From assembly GCA_963693085.1 (NCBI GenBank), contig OY856409.1, forward strand, positions 1,621,659,211 through 1,621,723,210: a DNA stretch of 64,000 nucleotides, given 5' to 3'. The translations under genes and the position numbers were made by a program. The notes beneath the pieces are model-generated. The model ran no database searches and was not told the origin of the DNA. It saw nothing but the letters and a program-made list of their open reading frames with translations. Origin of the DNA: Alisma plantago-aquatica. Taxonomy: Eukaryota; Streptophyta; Magnoliopsida; Alismatales; Alismataceae. Shown piece after piece: positions 45,461-56,995 of this stretch; within the stretch, counting starts at the first letter, position 1; every line of letters starts with the position of its first letter.

Positions 45461-46755
45461 ATGCTAATTGAAATATCAATTCAATAATCAAGCATAATCT
45501 TAATGAAGAATATTTTAATATAACAAAAAAATAGAGTTCGATAACAACAAAGATAGAGTACGGGAAATGGGGTTGTTCCCCATGCCCCAATGATAAGGTC
45601 TACTCGCTCATTATCATTGCAAGAACATAGATACAAGAAGATAGAGGAGAAAGCATGTCACTGATGGAGAAGAGAGAAGCAGCCAAAACTCTCTAGCTTC
45701 TACAACTACTCCACAAAGTCTCAAGAACTCCACAAGGATGATATTCTTCTTTTTCTTCTGCTCTTGCTCCCTCCTTCAAACTTGCTATGTATTTGAAGTG
45801 AATGGAATTAATGAATAATGATTAGGTCAAGCGTCCCTTTTTGTTACCAAACAACCTCTTTTCAGTGTTTGTGCAAATTTTTCTCTAACTACTACCCTGA
45901 TCGGGTGACTAGGCGGTCTGGTCGGCTGATTACCCACTTGATGACGTGACTGTTGGACTTCAAGTAGGCCAACCAACACACCTGATCATCATTATGATAA
46001 GTCTATAGGAGAGTAAGTGGGTCGGTAGATCTAGGGAGGGGATCAACTAATCAAGTGGACACTTGAGGTTGTTGTGGGTTTTGAACTTTGGAGACATATT
46101 TTCTAGTTGGGAGATCAACAAGGTGGATCAGCCAATCAACCCTGTCTTTGAGGCACTCTATCTTAGTTGGATAGGCAAATCAAGGGAGTTGATTGGTCGA
46201 TCATTTGATCTCAAATATTCATCAAAGTTATTGTCGATTTGTGAAGCCTTCTGATCGACCAATAAGTGAAGGAGATCAAACGAGCTAATTCTTGTTTTGG
46301 AGATGGCCGATCAAGGGAGTGGATTGGTCGATCAATTGATCTTAAAGATTCATTAAAGTTATTGTCAATTTATACGGCCTTCTGATCGACCAATTAGTGA
46401 AGGAAATCAAATGACATAATGCTTGTCTTGGAGATGGCTTGGATGAGTAGGTTGGTCAACAAACCTGGGGGGTCCTGCTGTCCGATCAACGTGTATGACT
46501 TCTGTTGTTTTGCTCCAATCTGCTATGAAATTGTCCCAAAGTTTTGAACATGTTCTCGGAAAAGGAATTCCATCTTGCTCTTGATTTGAGGTGCACTTTC
46601 TTCTGTATAAGAGCGAGAGTTTCAATCAAAACCCTAATATACAAGGACAAGAACAAAAAATGATAAAACTAAGAAAACATGATGCAATTGACAACTAAAA
46701 GGAGCAAAACTAATCTAGAAATCATTATGAAAAGGTGATTTGTATGCATTCATCA
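45461..46755 (-). repeat. 5' LTR of the minus-strand Athila-like element, R/U3 part
   Basis: Continues the LTR broken by the CACTA. It has the block 'GAGCGAGTAGACC' (minus strand near 45600) and 'GGGGAACAACCCC' (45575), like GAGTGAGTAGACT and GGGGAATAACCCC at 17911-17950 in the other Athila LTR. Its U3 contains a 131-bp direct repeat (46174-46435) with GGTCGATC and GATCGACC motifs. The outer end is placed at ATTCATCA (46755), opposite TGATATG at 19969; this border is provisional. Confidence 0.55.
46174..46435. repeat. Tandem duplication, two units of 131 bp
   Basis: Units 46174-46304 and 46305-46435 share long text, including CAAGGGAGT(T/G)GATTGGTCGATCA and CTTCTGATCGACCAAT. Differences are scattered. 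It lies in the U3 part of the minus-strand Athila LTR. Confidence 0.88.
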
Positions 46756-46947
46756 TGAGGGTCAGGGTTGAACATTATTTCTTGACCAAATTAGAACAAA
46801 AACCAAATTCGCTAAACATAGTGAATCAGTTTAATGGAATGCATATAATTCATGTTGATTCACTCTAAACCATGCCAAAAGTTTCCCTGCACTTAGACCA
46901 CATATGCGAACAAGGCAAATCTTTTCTCTATTTTGTATCTATATTAT
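46756..46947. other. Unassigned DNA
   Basis: No feature is recognised. Possibly the target of the outermost element; TGAGG at 46756-46760 would be its right duplication copy. Confidence 0.3.
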
Positions 46948-47383
46948 GGACTCGTTTGGTTGGGATGCAAATAAACACATGCAGATCCAACTAGCTTTGT
47001 TTTTCAACTACCTATATTTTGGCGTTACGTAGTTGCAACTCATATCCATACAACAAATTGCACGATACAGTCGATAGTGTTGAATGCCATGGAAAACGAA
47101 CTAGAGCCTATTTTGAGTGCAATTCACTTTCCCTATTAGTGTTTTGAACAAAATCGATACTCCATGCTTCGTACATGACTAGGTCCATGTAAACAAGTAA
47201 CAACATAATGGCAATTGACAACATTAACCCAAAGATATAAACTTGTGGCTGAAACCTCAACCAACCAAATAAAAGCAAAACAAAACAATCGAACAACCAA
47301 ACAAAGCCGTTTTGTTCTCTACGTTTTATTTTGATTTTTATCTTACATGTGTGGATTGGTTTTACACTCAACCAAACTAGTCT
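46948..47383. mobile_element. Possible small inverted-repeat element (MITE-like)
   Basis: GGACTCGTTTGGTTGGG at the left end is matched by the inverse of CTCAACCAAACTAGTC at the right end. Inner text is AT-rich and non-coding. ACTCGTTTGGTTG-type ends are common in plant MITEs. I could not find a clear target duplication. Confidence 0.45.
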
Positions 47384-48425
47384 TAAAAGCAGTGTAGTAG
47401 CATTTTAATTATTTTGAAATTTTGAACCCGTGAGACATTGTCATGTGTAACCAGAAAACAGCGATACATCCCTCTTCCAGTTAAATATATGAATTTAGAT
47501 AAATGTTCAAATTTAGATGTTACGTTGTTAGAAGGGGTTGTTAAAAGAAAAAGATTCAACCCGATGGTGGAAGAGCTGGATGGTGTTAAAGAGAGTAACC
47601 GCTACTACCCAATCACGGCCCAGTGCGGTATGATCTGCTCGCTCATATATATCCGCTTTTAATTATTGGGCTTTTCACATGTGCTAACCCTCAAAGTTAA
47701 CTCGCTCTATTTGTGGGCCTGAAGTCTTGGCCCGACTGCCCTGGACAATTACTGCTGCAGATATTGGATCCGTTTGACCCAATAGTTGAGGGGTAAGACA
47801 TCGGTTAGGCGTATGTTTTGAAGTACGAGAAGTGGCTTCGGGCCGGTTTCGGCTTTCTCTATCCTGCAGAACAACATGAACAGCGAGGAATAGGATATGT
47901 GAATGAATTCAAACCGGAAGAGGAACCGACTCAAAGTATGTATGGTTGCGTAATGTGGTGAAAATTAGTTCGTCTCAGCTCATACACTCGTCTGATTTTC
48001 GACATGTAGTCGACAAGGAGATGTTAATCTGTCTTCTACGAACTAGAGATAAATTGTGTTGCTAACCACTCCAAGCTCACTTTGTTTGGTAGCAACTCCG
48101 AATGAGACTACGATAGTACTACTACTTGAAGAATAGCAATTTTTTATCCGTGGCAAAATAACGCTTTAGACGAATGTAGACAATTTTTTGATACAATTTC
48201 ACACATTTTTGGTGTGATCTTCAGTGTTCGGTGTTGAGTTACACGCTTTCAGCTGAGGATTGGGAGTTGGGACTTGTATAATATGAACAAGTCACATTTT
48301 TCGTATGATATTCTTACCTCCCTTCTTCTATTTCCTTTTCTAACTTAAAAGTTTGATATATTCATTTTTTTGTTAGTCTTTTTTGTTGGGTAGTGATACA
48401 CACGTTGAAATAAATTCTGACATAA

Positions 48426-48428
<3 letters not shown>
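47384..48428. other. Unassigned DNA, no recognised gene
   Basis: An open frame at 47438-47662 (74 codons, plus) and a few others show no known motif. I do not call a gene. Confidence 0.4.
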
Positions 48429-48498
<70 letters not shown>

Positions 48499-48893
48499 AT
48501 ACACTCGAGTGTACAGATCGCACAAATACACTCAAATGTGTTTGGATATCAAGACTATTTTTTTCAAAATGTAAACCATTGATATTTACCGTCATACTAT
48601 AACTAGGCTACATACAAATTTTGAGCCCATTTGGATGAGTGTAAGTCACTCATCCAAGGGCAACAAAATCGACATGCGAAACTAAATTGAAATGCATAAT
48701 TTTTGCGGTCTTTATAACATGACATATAAATGTCCAAATGTGCTCAAATTTTGCGTATGAGCTATTCACGGGATGTTTAAAAAGATCAACGGATTAGATT
48801 TTTGAAAAAAATATTGCATCATGAAAAACTACTTGAGTGTATTCTGCTCCAAATACACTTGAGTGTATTCTAGCCTGACTCTCTCTCTCTCTG

Positions 48894-48927
<34 letters not shown>
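48429..48927. mobile_element. MITE-like element with microsatellite-tipped inverted repeats
   Basis: The left end is (AT)n then (AG)n then TAGAATACACTCGAGTGTA. The right end is the inverse: TACACTTGAGTGTATTCTA, a short spacer, (CT)n, then (AT)n. The 48516-48850 core has no protein. The inverted parts therefore include the microsatellites themselves, which also hide any TA target duplication. Confidence 0.7.
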
Positions 48928-48928
<1 letters not shown>

Positions 48929-48967
48929 CAATTATTTGTGGTTCAATATTTCTTGGTCCGATGCATA

Positions 48968-49088
48968 TAATATTTGTAGTGAATGTGTATGTTTTTTATA
49001 CTTCTCGTTCTGATGTCACTGTGAAATAATATATGTAGTGAATGTGTATGCTTTTTATACTACTCGTTCTGATGTCACCGTGAAATTA
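48968..49088. repeat. Tandem duplication, about 59-bp unit
   Basis: Two units share GTAGTGAATGTGTATG, TTTTTATACT, CTCGTTCTGATGTCAC and GTGAAAT, with few differences. It lies next to the MITE-like element. Confidence 0.85.
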
Positions 49089-50026
49089 ATATTTGTTATT
49101 GACCAACATCTCAATAAAGTCTATCTTGAGCAGTCTAGTAATTTGTACTGACGAGTATGGTTTTCATATTGGCTATGTACAATTTTGAATCCCTCAATGT
49201 ATAAATGTTTATTGTAAAATTTATTTTCATTATAGACAACAATGCAACAACCGTTTGAAAACAGTCTTCAACAATAATTTTTTTATTAAATCGGTATGTT
49301 ATTTTTGTACTAACAATGAGTAAAGTATGTAACTTTTGTGTGGCCTGTTAACACTTCTTATATCCTCATTTTATAAATGTTTATTTTAAAATGTATTATT
49401 ATGATAGCCAACAACTTAATGACGGCCTAAAAAAGATCTCAACGGTTAAATTTTTGTTATGTAGACATATAGAAAACATGACTATGTCAGTATAAAATTT
49501 GTACCGCACTCAATGGCGGGGTCAAGATTTCTTACATGGGAGGCACTGCTTAGATAGGTAGGTAATTGAGAATGATAAACAAATCAGGCACATCATGATT
49601 TTTTTTACATATTCGACACACTAGAACATCTGTTCTTGTACAAATCCTGAATTTGGGTAAAACACAACCCCCCTTAGATCTGTGTGCCTGCACGTTTCGT
49701 GCACAATTTGTATGTACTTTTCACATATATAAGTAAATGTAAAATTGGAATTATTTCATTTTTTTAACGTTTGCAATGTAGCTATTTTTATATTCGCATT
49801 TATCGAGGATTCGACACAGTTTTAACTAATGGAATGCTTCTGGTGTTCCCAACGACCCAATTGCAAGAATGGAGCTCACCCCATGAATTGGTTATTCCTA
49901 AACGAGTAGTAGATCTACACCCGAGGACCCCATTTCATCGTTCAATAAAAAAAATTCAATAGTAGTCAATTAAAAGGACACGAGATAGAATACAATCAAA
50001 CCTATTTCTCGATTAAGATATATGAG
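49089..50026. other. AT-rich unassigned DNA
   Basis: No conserved protein, RNA or repeat is recognised. Short open frames only. Confidence 0.4.
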
Positions 50027-50422
50027 AAAAAGACCAATTTAGCATACTTGAATAAAAAAATTATCAATATAACCCGTTATAAAATATTCTACAAAATAGC
50101 ACATTTTGTTAAACCGCTATCTCAGAAAATACTAACATGTTTAGTTTGTCCATCCCAAATAATAAATTTTTTAAAATTTTAAAGGTCATGTTGCGTGGCA
50201 CTTTTAACTTGATTATTCAAATTAAAAGGCATCGTAAAATGTGAGATTTTTTGTTTTTCTTAATATTTTTTTATTTTAAAAACGGACACGGTGGCGTTTT
50301 CTAAATAGGAATACATAAAACTTGTGGGTTTTTTTAATAAAAAAATACGTTACTTTGGAAAATATTTTAGAAGAGTATTTATATTGGTAATATTTTCTTG
50401 AAGTGTGCTAAATTGGTCTTTT
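50027..50422. mobile_element. Inverted-repeat element (MITE-like), about 0.4 kb
   Basis: AAAAGACCAATTTAGCATAC at the left is the inverse of GTGTGCTAAATTGGTCTTTT at the right, with one difference. The similarity extends about 42 bp into each arm (to ATCAATATAA and TTATATTGGT). The interior is AT-rich and non-coding. Target duplication is not clear. Confidence 0.75.
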
Positions 50423-51318
50423 GGACAAGATATACAGCTTTCGAAAACTTCCATTGCGCAGCAACTTCGATCTTTCACGGGATCGTACGGGTTTGTACCG
50501 TTGAATCTTCCCTTGTCATTCGATCATCAACAGCCACATGGAATATTTGCTATAAGACCAGAGTGAAAATAGGACCATATTTACTGTTATATGTTCTTTT
50601 CAATGAATTCCAACTACAAATCTATCACAAAAATCTTTTCTAGAAAAACTAATGGGATACTTCTACGGCTGAGATTAATTGAAGCAGGTCGGAAATAGGA
50701 TACTCACAGTGAATGGATACCCATTTGCAATGCCGTTACTGAGAAAATGACAAGTCTATATGTAAGGCAGACCCGCATGCAAATGATCGGGTCCAGAGAC
50801 CAACCTAGTGACCTCCATATTCTGCACATCAACTTCTTCAATGTGATCGCAATCGGTTTCCCTTTCCAGAAGTTAAGATGCGACGTAAGTTCAATGCTCG
50901 ATAATTCATCTTTCTCCAATGGCAATGGTTTCCTCTGCTCTAGGTGGATGTGACACGACCGACTTCCAAGACTTGCGTTCGATTCAGAATGGTAGAAATT
51001 TCTCTGTTCCACCGGAGGCCTCTTTGAGTAGTTTTAGACCTGAGACGGCTCATCAAGGAAGAAGTGTCAACAGATGAAGCACATATTCAATAAACTTACT
51101 GCTTTACATGGACCGTAATCTTCCTTGGAAATTGGAATAATTAGACGGGTTCTTCACGGGTACAAACAAGACTTTCATAACCATTATCTGGGGTTCAGAA
51201 TGTTTTGCACAATAGACAAGAGTACCAATATACAACACCCCACCTATACCAATACCTACACCCCAACTTCTGGACCAAGGAGGCACGCTTGCACAGTGTT
51301 TAATAAAAATAAGCACAG
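50423..51318. other. Unassigned, moderate GC, no recognised gene
   Basis: A minus-strand open frame (50704-51012, 102 codons) and a plus frame at 50747-50953 overlap here. Neither shows a motif I recognise. It could be a fragment of a host gene or of a transposon. Confidence 0.35.
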
Positions 51319-51900
51319 GTGCGAGTAGTAGACTGTGACCCCCACTCTATCCCTCTTTTTAACCAAACGTCGCCCAATGTCTACCTCCTACTCTCCTTCG
51401 TGTTGCGTCCAAGCCGTCGTTGTCCCGCTCAGACGATGTCGTCGTCGTCTAACACGTCACTGCGATGCCCACTGACTACCTCCTCCCCTCATCCATCACG
51501 TCCAACCCGCCACACCGTCCCACTGGCACCGATGTCGTCTAGCCCGCCACCACGCCCAGGTCGTCGTCGTGACCAAGACAAGGTCACCTCCAACCTACCG
51601 CCATGCCTATCCCGCCGTCCTCTTGCCCAGCCCACAGTCGTGACAAAGACAAGGTCACCTCCAGCCCCCTGCTGTGCCTATCCCACCATCGTCCTGTCCA
51701 GCCCACAGTCGTGACTGGGATGCCATCACATCCAAATTGATATTGTGCCAACCCGCCGCAATGCCAAAGTTGGTGATGTGACCGGCCCCCTCTCCTGTCA
51801 TGCCTCCTCCACCATCGACTGTCACTGTGGCAACAACAACATGCCATTGTGGTGCCCACATCACCTCCTCAATCGTGGACCTTCAAATGTGCACGTGATG
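51319..51900. other. GC-rich, Pro/Ser/Arg-coding low-complexity stretch
   Basis: C-rich DNA between AT-rich flanks. An open frame of 131 codons (51319-51714) has only Pro/Ser/Arg/Thr-rich text. Part of it arises from the 71-bp tandem repeat. I do not call a protein. Confidence 0.45.
51566..51720. repeat. Tandem repeat, 71-bp unit
   Basis: Units begin at 51566, 51637 and 51708 with GTCGTGAC. The first two are complete and share AAGACAAGGTCACCTCCA and CCCACA ends; the third is cut after about 13 bp. Confidence 0.88.
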
Positions 51901-53270
51901 ACAAACCATCTGGATCAATCACTGATATTGTCATTTTTATTCATTTTCAATTGTTGGTTAGTCAACTAGGCTTGATATTGAATGTATAAAAATCGACATT
52001 TGTTGAAAAAATGATGGTACTATGATATTTGTAAATGAGTTTTGATTTTATTTTAAATGAAAATACTAAATAAGTTATGTTTGTAATATATTAAAAATAT
52101 GATATTTGAATGTAATAAGATATGATTTTTGAATACATATTTAAAATGAAATTATGTAATACATCAACAACTTTAGATATGATATTTTAAATTAAAAAAT
52201 GCCAAATAAGTTATATTTGTAATAAGTTAAAAATATAATAAGTTAAATGAGTTTTGATTTTACAAACATAACTTATGAGTTTGGAATACTTTTAAATAAT
52301 TATTTTATTTAGAAAAAAACATAATTTTGCTCAAATCAAACATTTTATACAATTGTAAAATAGATGAAACATTTCATTAACTTTTCTGAAATAGGACACA
52401 TTGTGCTAGTTTATTTTATGTTTGTTTGTTTATGAATTTTAGTACTATCTTGGACATAATTAAGTATTATTTTTGTGATTTTGTTAATTTATATTCTTGA
52501 ACATAATAAAGTATGAAATTGTTATTTTGTTAACTTTTATTCTTAGATTAAAATTTTATAATGAATTCCACATATGTACAATATAAAAAAAATTACATAT
52601 ACATAATAAACACCAAATTTGTATTTTATTTTTCTAGTCAAATGACATCTGATTGTATGCACTATGCTGGTTTATATCTAATATATTTGTTAATACTTTT
52701 TGGCACTACATTGAACATATTCAAGTACTGATTTTGAACTTTGACGTGAAATACATATAAATCTGTACGTGGTCATATTAGGTATTATATCCTGCTAAAA
52801 AGTGGAGGGAGTTTAAAAAAATTGAATTATTCAAATATGTTGTTTTGTTGGTAAGGAGAGTAATAATTGCAAGTACTTGGGATGTAGTTGCTTTATTGCA
52901 GTGATTATTTTATTACAGCAGATGCATAGGAGATTTTCAACAATGTTGCATGAGTCATAGGCCCATTATTTCACATTATTGGCACTTGTGTCGTATAATA
53001 GAAATAGTTGTTGGACGCACATTCCCGATGTAGGGGTGTGAAGCTTGGTGGAAGGTGTGTGATGTCAATAATTTCCCAATAGACAAAGGGATGAACAAAG
53101 ACATTATCTAACAGAGATGTCTATCCAGTTAAAAATTGTGGATCTCTAGTAGTATTAGTTTGAAGACGACATGCACCAAAGTTTCATGAACATCACATAA
53201 GACTAGAAATTCTAAGTCACTACTTGGTTCACGACCCGATCCGGGTTTGAGCGCGTCATTTAGCGCCATG
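51901..53270. other. Very AT-rich unassigned DNA with internal duplications
   Basis: Related text recurs: AAATGAGTTTTGATTTTA at 52024 and 52243, and CAAATAAGTTATATTTGTAA-type text at 52067 and 52202. No gene is recognised. Confidence 0.45.
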
Positions 53271-53275
53271 TCGGC

Positions 53276-56200
53276 TATACAAGAGTGAAATCATCCTTTT
53301 ACTAAAAAATTGAAACATCAAACATCCATTCCCAACATACTCAAAAGGTACGTTGAAAAGGGTGTAAAATTTTTAAATCTTTATTTATATGGTACACAAA
53401 GGATAATTGGAAAGCAACGGATAAAAAATTACTGATTGTATTAAATTTCATATAAAGGTTTACAAAAATACATCAAATTCTCCCATTAGGGTTTACATCA
53501 AGATATACAAATAGGATCTAGATAGATGGAAGTCTAACTGCCACAATCTTATCTCCAAGCAACATATCCATCAGCTAGGTCCAAGCCAAAGATATGTTCT
53601 CCTTGTCTTATCCATCACCATGCTCAATACATGGGTAGTTGGAAAGGAATCCAACAAAAGGGAAAGAGAAGAAAAGTATGTGTCACAAAACTAGTCTAGG
53701 ATAACAAGATAAGTAAAGTAAATAAAAACATACTAGGGTTCATCATAAGATGAAGATAACAAGAGTATGCGATTACTTTCAACATATGCTTGCCATAAAC
53801 AAAATATAATAAAATAATTACATGTGTGATTAATATTGACTACCTTAACTAAGTAGGGTTGAGGCCCCCTATTGGACCTTCAACCAAAAGATGAGGGGAG
53901 AATAAAATATTCTCAGTCACCTACACATATTTCATGTGTGGGGGAGAATAAGACATTCCCCAGGGTGAATGAACACATGTCCTACTATGGGTGGTTGTAC
54001 ATAAGTACCACTATTATTGCTAGTTAGTCTAAAAATATCATCATACTGGAAATAATGGCAAGTAAAAGCATCATATAAATAGTACATGGTTGTCGGGTAC
54101 CAAGACCCAAGAATAATAATCTAAAATAGATTTATGAGGTAAGTATAGTAAAAGATCAACAACAGAGAAATTAGGATTCAATAAAGCCTAATTAGGGAAA
54201 GTAGGTTAAGGCATAAAATTTCTCAACTAAGGTGTTAGATGCACATACCTTTCATATTGATTCCAACTATCAACTTGCACCACTTTAATTGATTCCAAGT
54301 TCCACTTTTCCTATTTTCAATGTATAATCATGTATTAGGGTTCATTATGCACATTACTGTAAAGAAAACCCTACTTTTGGACTTTCTGAACAAAACTCTG
54401 ATTTAGACTCTGAAAACATTACCGTTGATCTATTTAGATTCTCTTGATTAAGAAAACTTACAATTTTGTCTATTTTGGAGTTATAATGATTAAAGTGTAT
54501 TTTTGGTGACTTTTACCTAATTAATTCATTTCCTAGAAAATCATCTTTGAGAAAACTCAAAACCATATCTCAAAAACATTTTTTTTATAAAGATCACATT
54601 TTTGCAATTCCAAAACATATTTTTACTTAATTTTTGGACAAACAAATCAAAATATATGATTTTTATAAAATCGGCCAATCATAAATCACCAAAAAATCCA
54701 AGTAAGTATACTAGGCCGAGTGAATTGTCAACTCTTGCCAAGTTGGACCAATCCCATGCGGACACCCGGCCTGGGTCCCTTTTGTAGGGAGGGTCCAACT
54801 AGCCAAGGTAGGAAAAAAAACATGTGCGAGAAGACCTAATTATCCCTGGCGAGAAAACGAGAGGAGGGATTGGAACAAGGGCAAAACCAGAAAAGCATCA
54901 GCGAAGTCATCCCCTACCTTGTGTACAGGCCATTGCCATGACTCCCAGAAGCAGCAATATGCTACAAATTGGGTGAAACCCAATACCAAAACAATCCAAC
55001 AATTTGACTATGTAAAAATGAAGAACTCACCTTCATTAACTCACCTCCCAACACTATTGAAGGGCGGAGAATCCAGCAGCTTGGGCGAGGCGCCGCAAGC
55101 CATAGAAGAAGAGCCATTCAGTAGAGGTCAAAAATGCACGCACGGAAGAAATTGAGGCGAGAGGACAATCAAGCGAGACTGTCTGAAGGTCAGAGTATGA
55201 GTATATATAGGTAAGAATGTGCGAAGCAGCGAGGAGGAAAGGGACCACGAAGACGTGTTGCACAAGGTTTGGGTATTTTCTAGATTCTCGATGAACTACG
55301 GGAGAAGAAATCTCATGAAAAGATTGAAAAATGGGTGAGATATCTTGATTTTAAGATCACCCGAAAACGTGCTTGTTTCCTATTAAATCATGAGATAGGA
55401 GACGATCTCCTTCTATTTAGATCAAGATCTAACATATAAAAAAGCGTGCACCCATTCGAGAAAAAGACAAAAATTAATGTAACAAGTTTTAATTAGGAAA
55501 CCTTAGTCTTTGGATGTATTAATCATTTAATTCTTTCCTTGGCCAAATAAGGGTGCAAACAAACTCCAAACTAAGTGAAATTTGACACCCAACCTATTTT
55601 TGATATGAGGAATCCAAATATATAATTAGATTTGTCTTTTGAAGGCTTTTGCTATTTTATTTAAGAAAATCTTATTTTCTCTTTCCTCAGACATTAATGA
55701 CTCTAGGATTCTCCAAAAATAATGAAACTTCATTCATAAGTCATCCTAAGATGTGGTGGATATGAATTTGCCATTATTTCTATTTGTTGGTATTGTTTAT
55801 TATTATAATTAATCATTTTAATGTTTTGCACACTTTTTCTCTCCTAAATTTATCTTCTCATCAAATATTTTCCAAACTGAGTCAAAATTCATCCAAAAAT
55901 ATATTTTAACATATAGAACACAAATTTGGCATTATGTTTTTTTGAAGACTTTAATTATTTTATTTAATACATTTAAATTTTGTCACTTATTTTATTAAAT
56001 TTATTATAGGCATCTAGAAACTTTCTAAAAATATAAAACTTGGTACACAAGTAATACTAAATGTGAGGAACACGATTTTAACATTACATATATTTTTCAA
56101 CATATATTTAATATTTTGGTCTTTAAATCATTTTCTCTCTCCTGAATAAAATATAATATTTAACATTGAGGAAATTAGATGCAAATTCACACATGAACTC

Positions 56201-56789
56201 CTTTTGACATGTAGATTACGAATTTAATGTTTATTTCCACTTTTGAAGTCATTTAATAAATTATTTAATGATTTGGAGAAAAATGCATATTTTCCAATTT
56301 CAATAATGCAAAGTTAATTATTAATTTTCCAAAATTATGAAACTTGTCACTTAAGTAAGCTTTAAATCAAGGATAATGAATTTGGGCTTAGAATTATCTT
56401 TTGAGTTTCCCTTATATTAATTTTAGGCAATTTACTCATATTTGCACTATTTGTCAGATTAATTCATCTAATGCCACATTTTCATATTTAGGGATATTAT
56501 TATCCATTTCTTTTTCTCTTTCTTGTTCCAAAAGGCCATAGAAAGTTCTAGAACAAATTATTTTTTCATTATCTCATATATGTGGTAAATTTGCATATTA
56601 GACCCTTAATAAAAATATTTACTGAGCTATTTGTTCATTAAACCCCTTTATTGGCATAAAAGGTGAACACATGTTCACTAAACCATTATACTCCACAAAT
56701 TAAATGGAAAGGCCAAAGAGGATAGAAATGAAAGGAAAAGATGGGAAAGAGGGCCAAATGATAAAATGTCTAGGATTCGATATATTACA
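53276..56789 (-). repeat. 3' LTR of the 3.5-kb-LTR element (left copy)
   Basis: Begins TATACAAGAGTGAAATC (TG changed to TA compared with TGTTAAAGAG in the other copy) and ends ATATTACA on the plus strand. Long blocks match 58887-62423 with many point changes and small indels. It contains no recognised gene. Confidence 0.85.
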
Positions 56790-56995
56790 ATACTCCACCC
56801 CTTAAAGAAGATTTCATCCCCAAAATCACTAGAAAAGAGGGAAGGGTGAGTGTGCAACATCACATCACTAAACTTCAGGTTGTTCCTCCGACCAAAAACT
56901 GCCACCAAAACTTTCGCCAACATCAATTGCTTAACCTGAGAGTCTAGGAACTTCACATACAACAACTCATCATCGGTCAGGTTCTCAAGGATCAC
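56678..56995 (-). pseudogene. Possible pol C-terminus remnant
   Basis: A minus-strand frame of 105 codons has 'VKFLDSQVKQL' and 'HTHPSLFSSDFGDEIFFKGW', which resemble the end of chromovirus pol (LDSxVK... after the integrase) and the GAGGACGAAATTTC box translated through. It reads into the LTR. It is the only coding trace in the internal part. Confidence 0.4.
56790..56830 (-). promoter_or_regulatory. Polypurine tract region of the 3.5-kb-LTR element
   Basis: The minus strand reads GGGGATGAAATCTTCTTTAAGGGGTGGAG just before the LTR. This is the Tekay/Del-style box. Two more copies of the motif lie deeper in the element (58127-58165 and 58185-58205). Confidence 0.65.

Larger units (their letters stand above)
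18681..46755 (-). mobile_element. Second Athila-like element, minus strand, outermost layer, 3' part missing
   Basis: On the minus strand, an LTR (19969-20514 plus 45461-46755), a decayed PBS and a gag remnant follow in order. A CACTA element splits the LTR. Downstream (lower coordinates), the gag stops near the right end of the plus-strand Athila-like element, which probably inserted into this one; the remainder would lie left of the window. LTR features such as the 'GAGCGAGTAGACC' block near 45600 resemble 'GAGTGAGTAGACT' at 17911 in the other Athila LTR. Confidence 0.65.

Noticed and set aside
48362..48595. Open frames across the AT/AG microsatellite
   Set aside because: The Ile/Tyr and Arg/Glu runs are microsatellite translations.
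51319..51714. 131-codon Pro/Ser/Arg frame as a host gene
   Set aside because: Low-complexity text, partly from a 71-bp tandem repeat; no domain seen.
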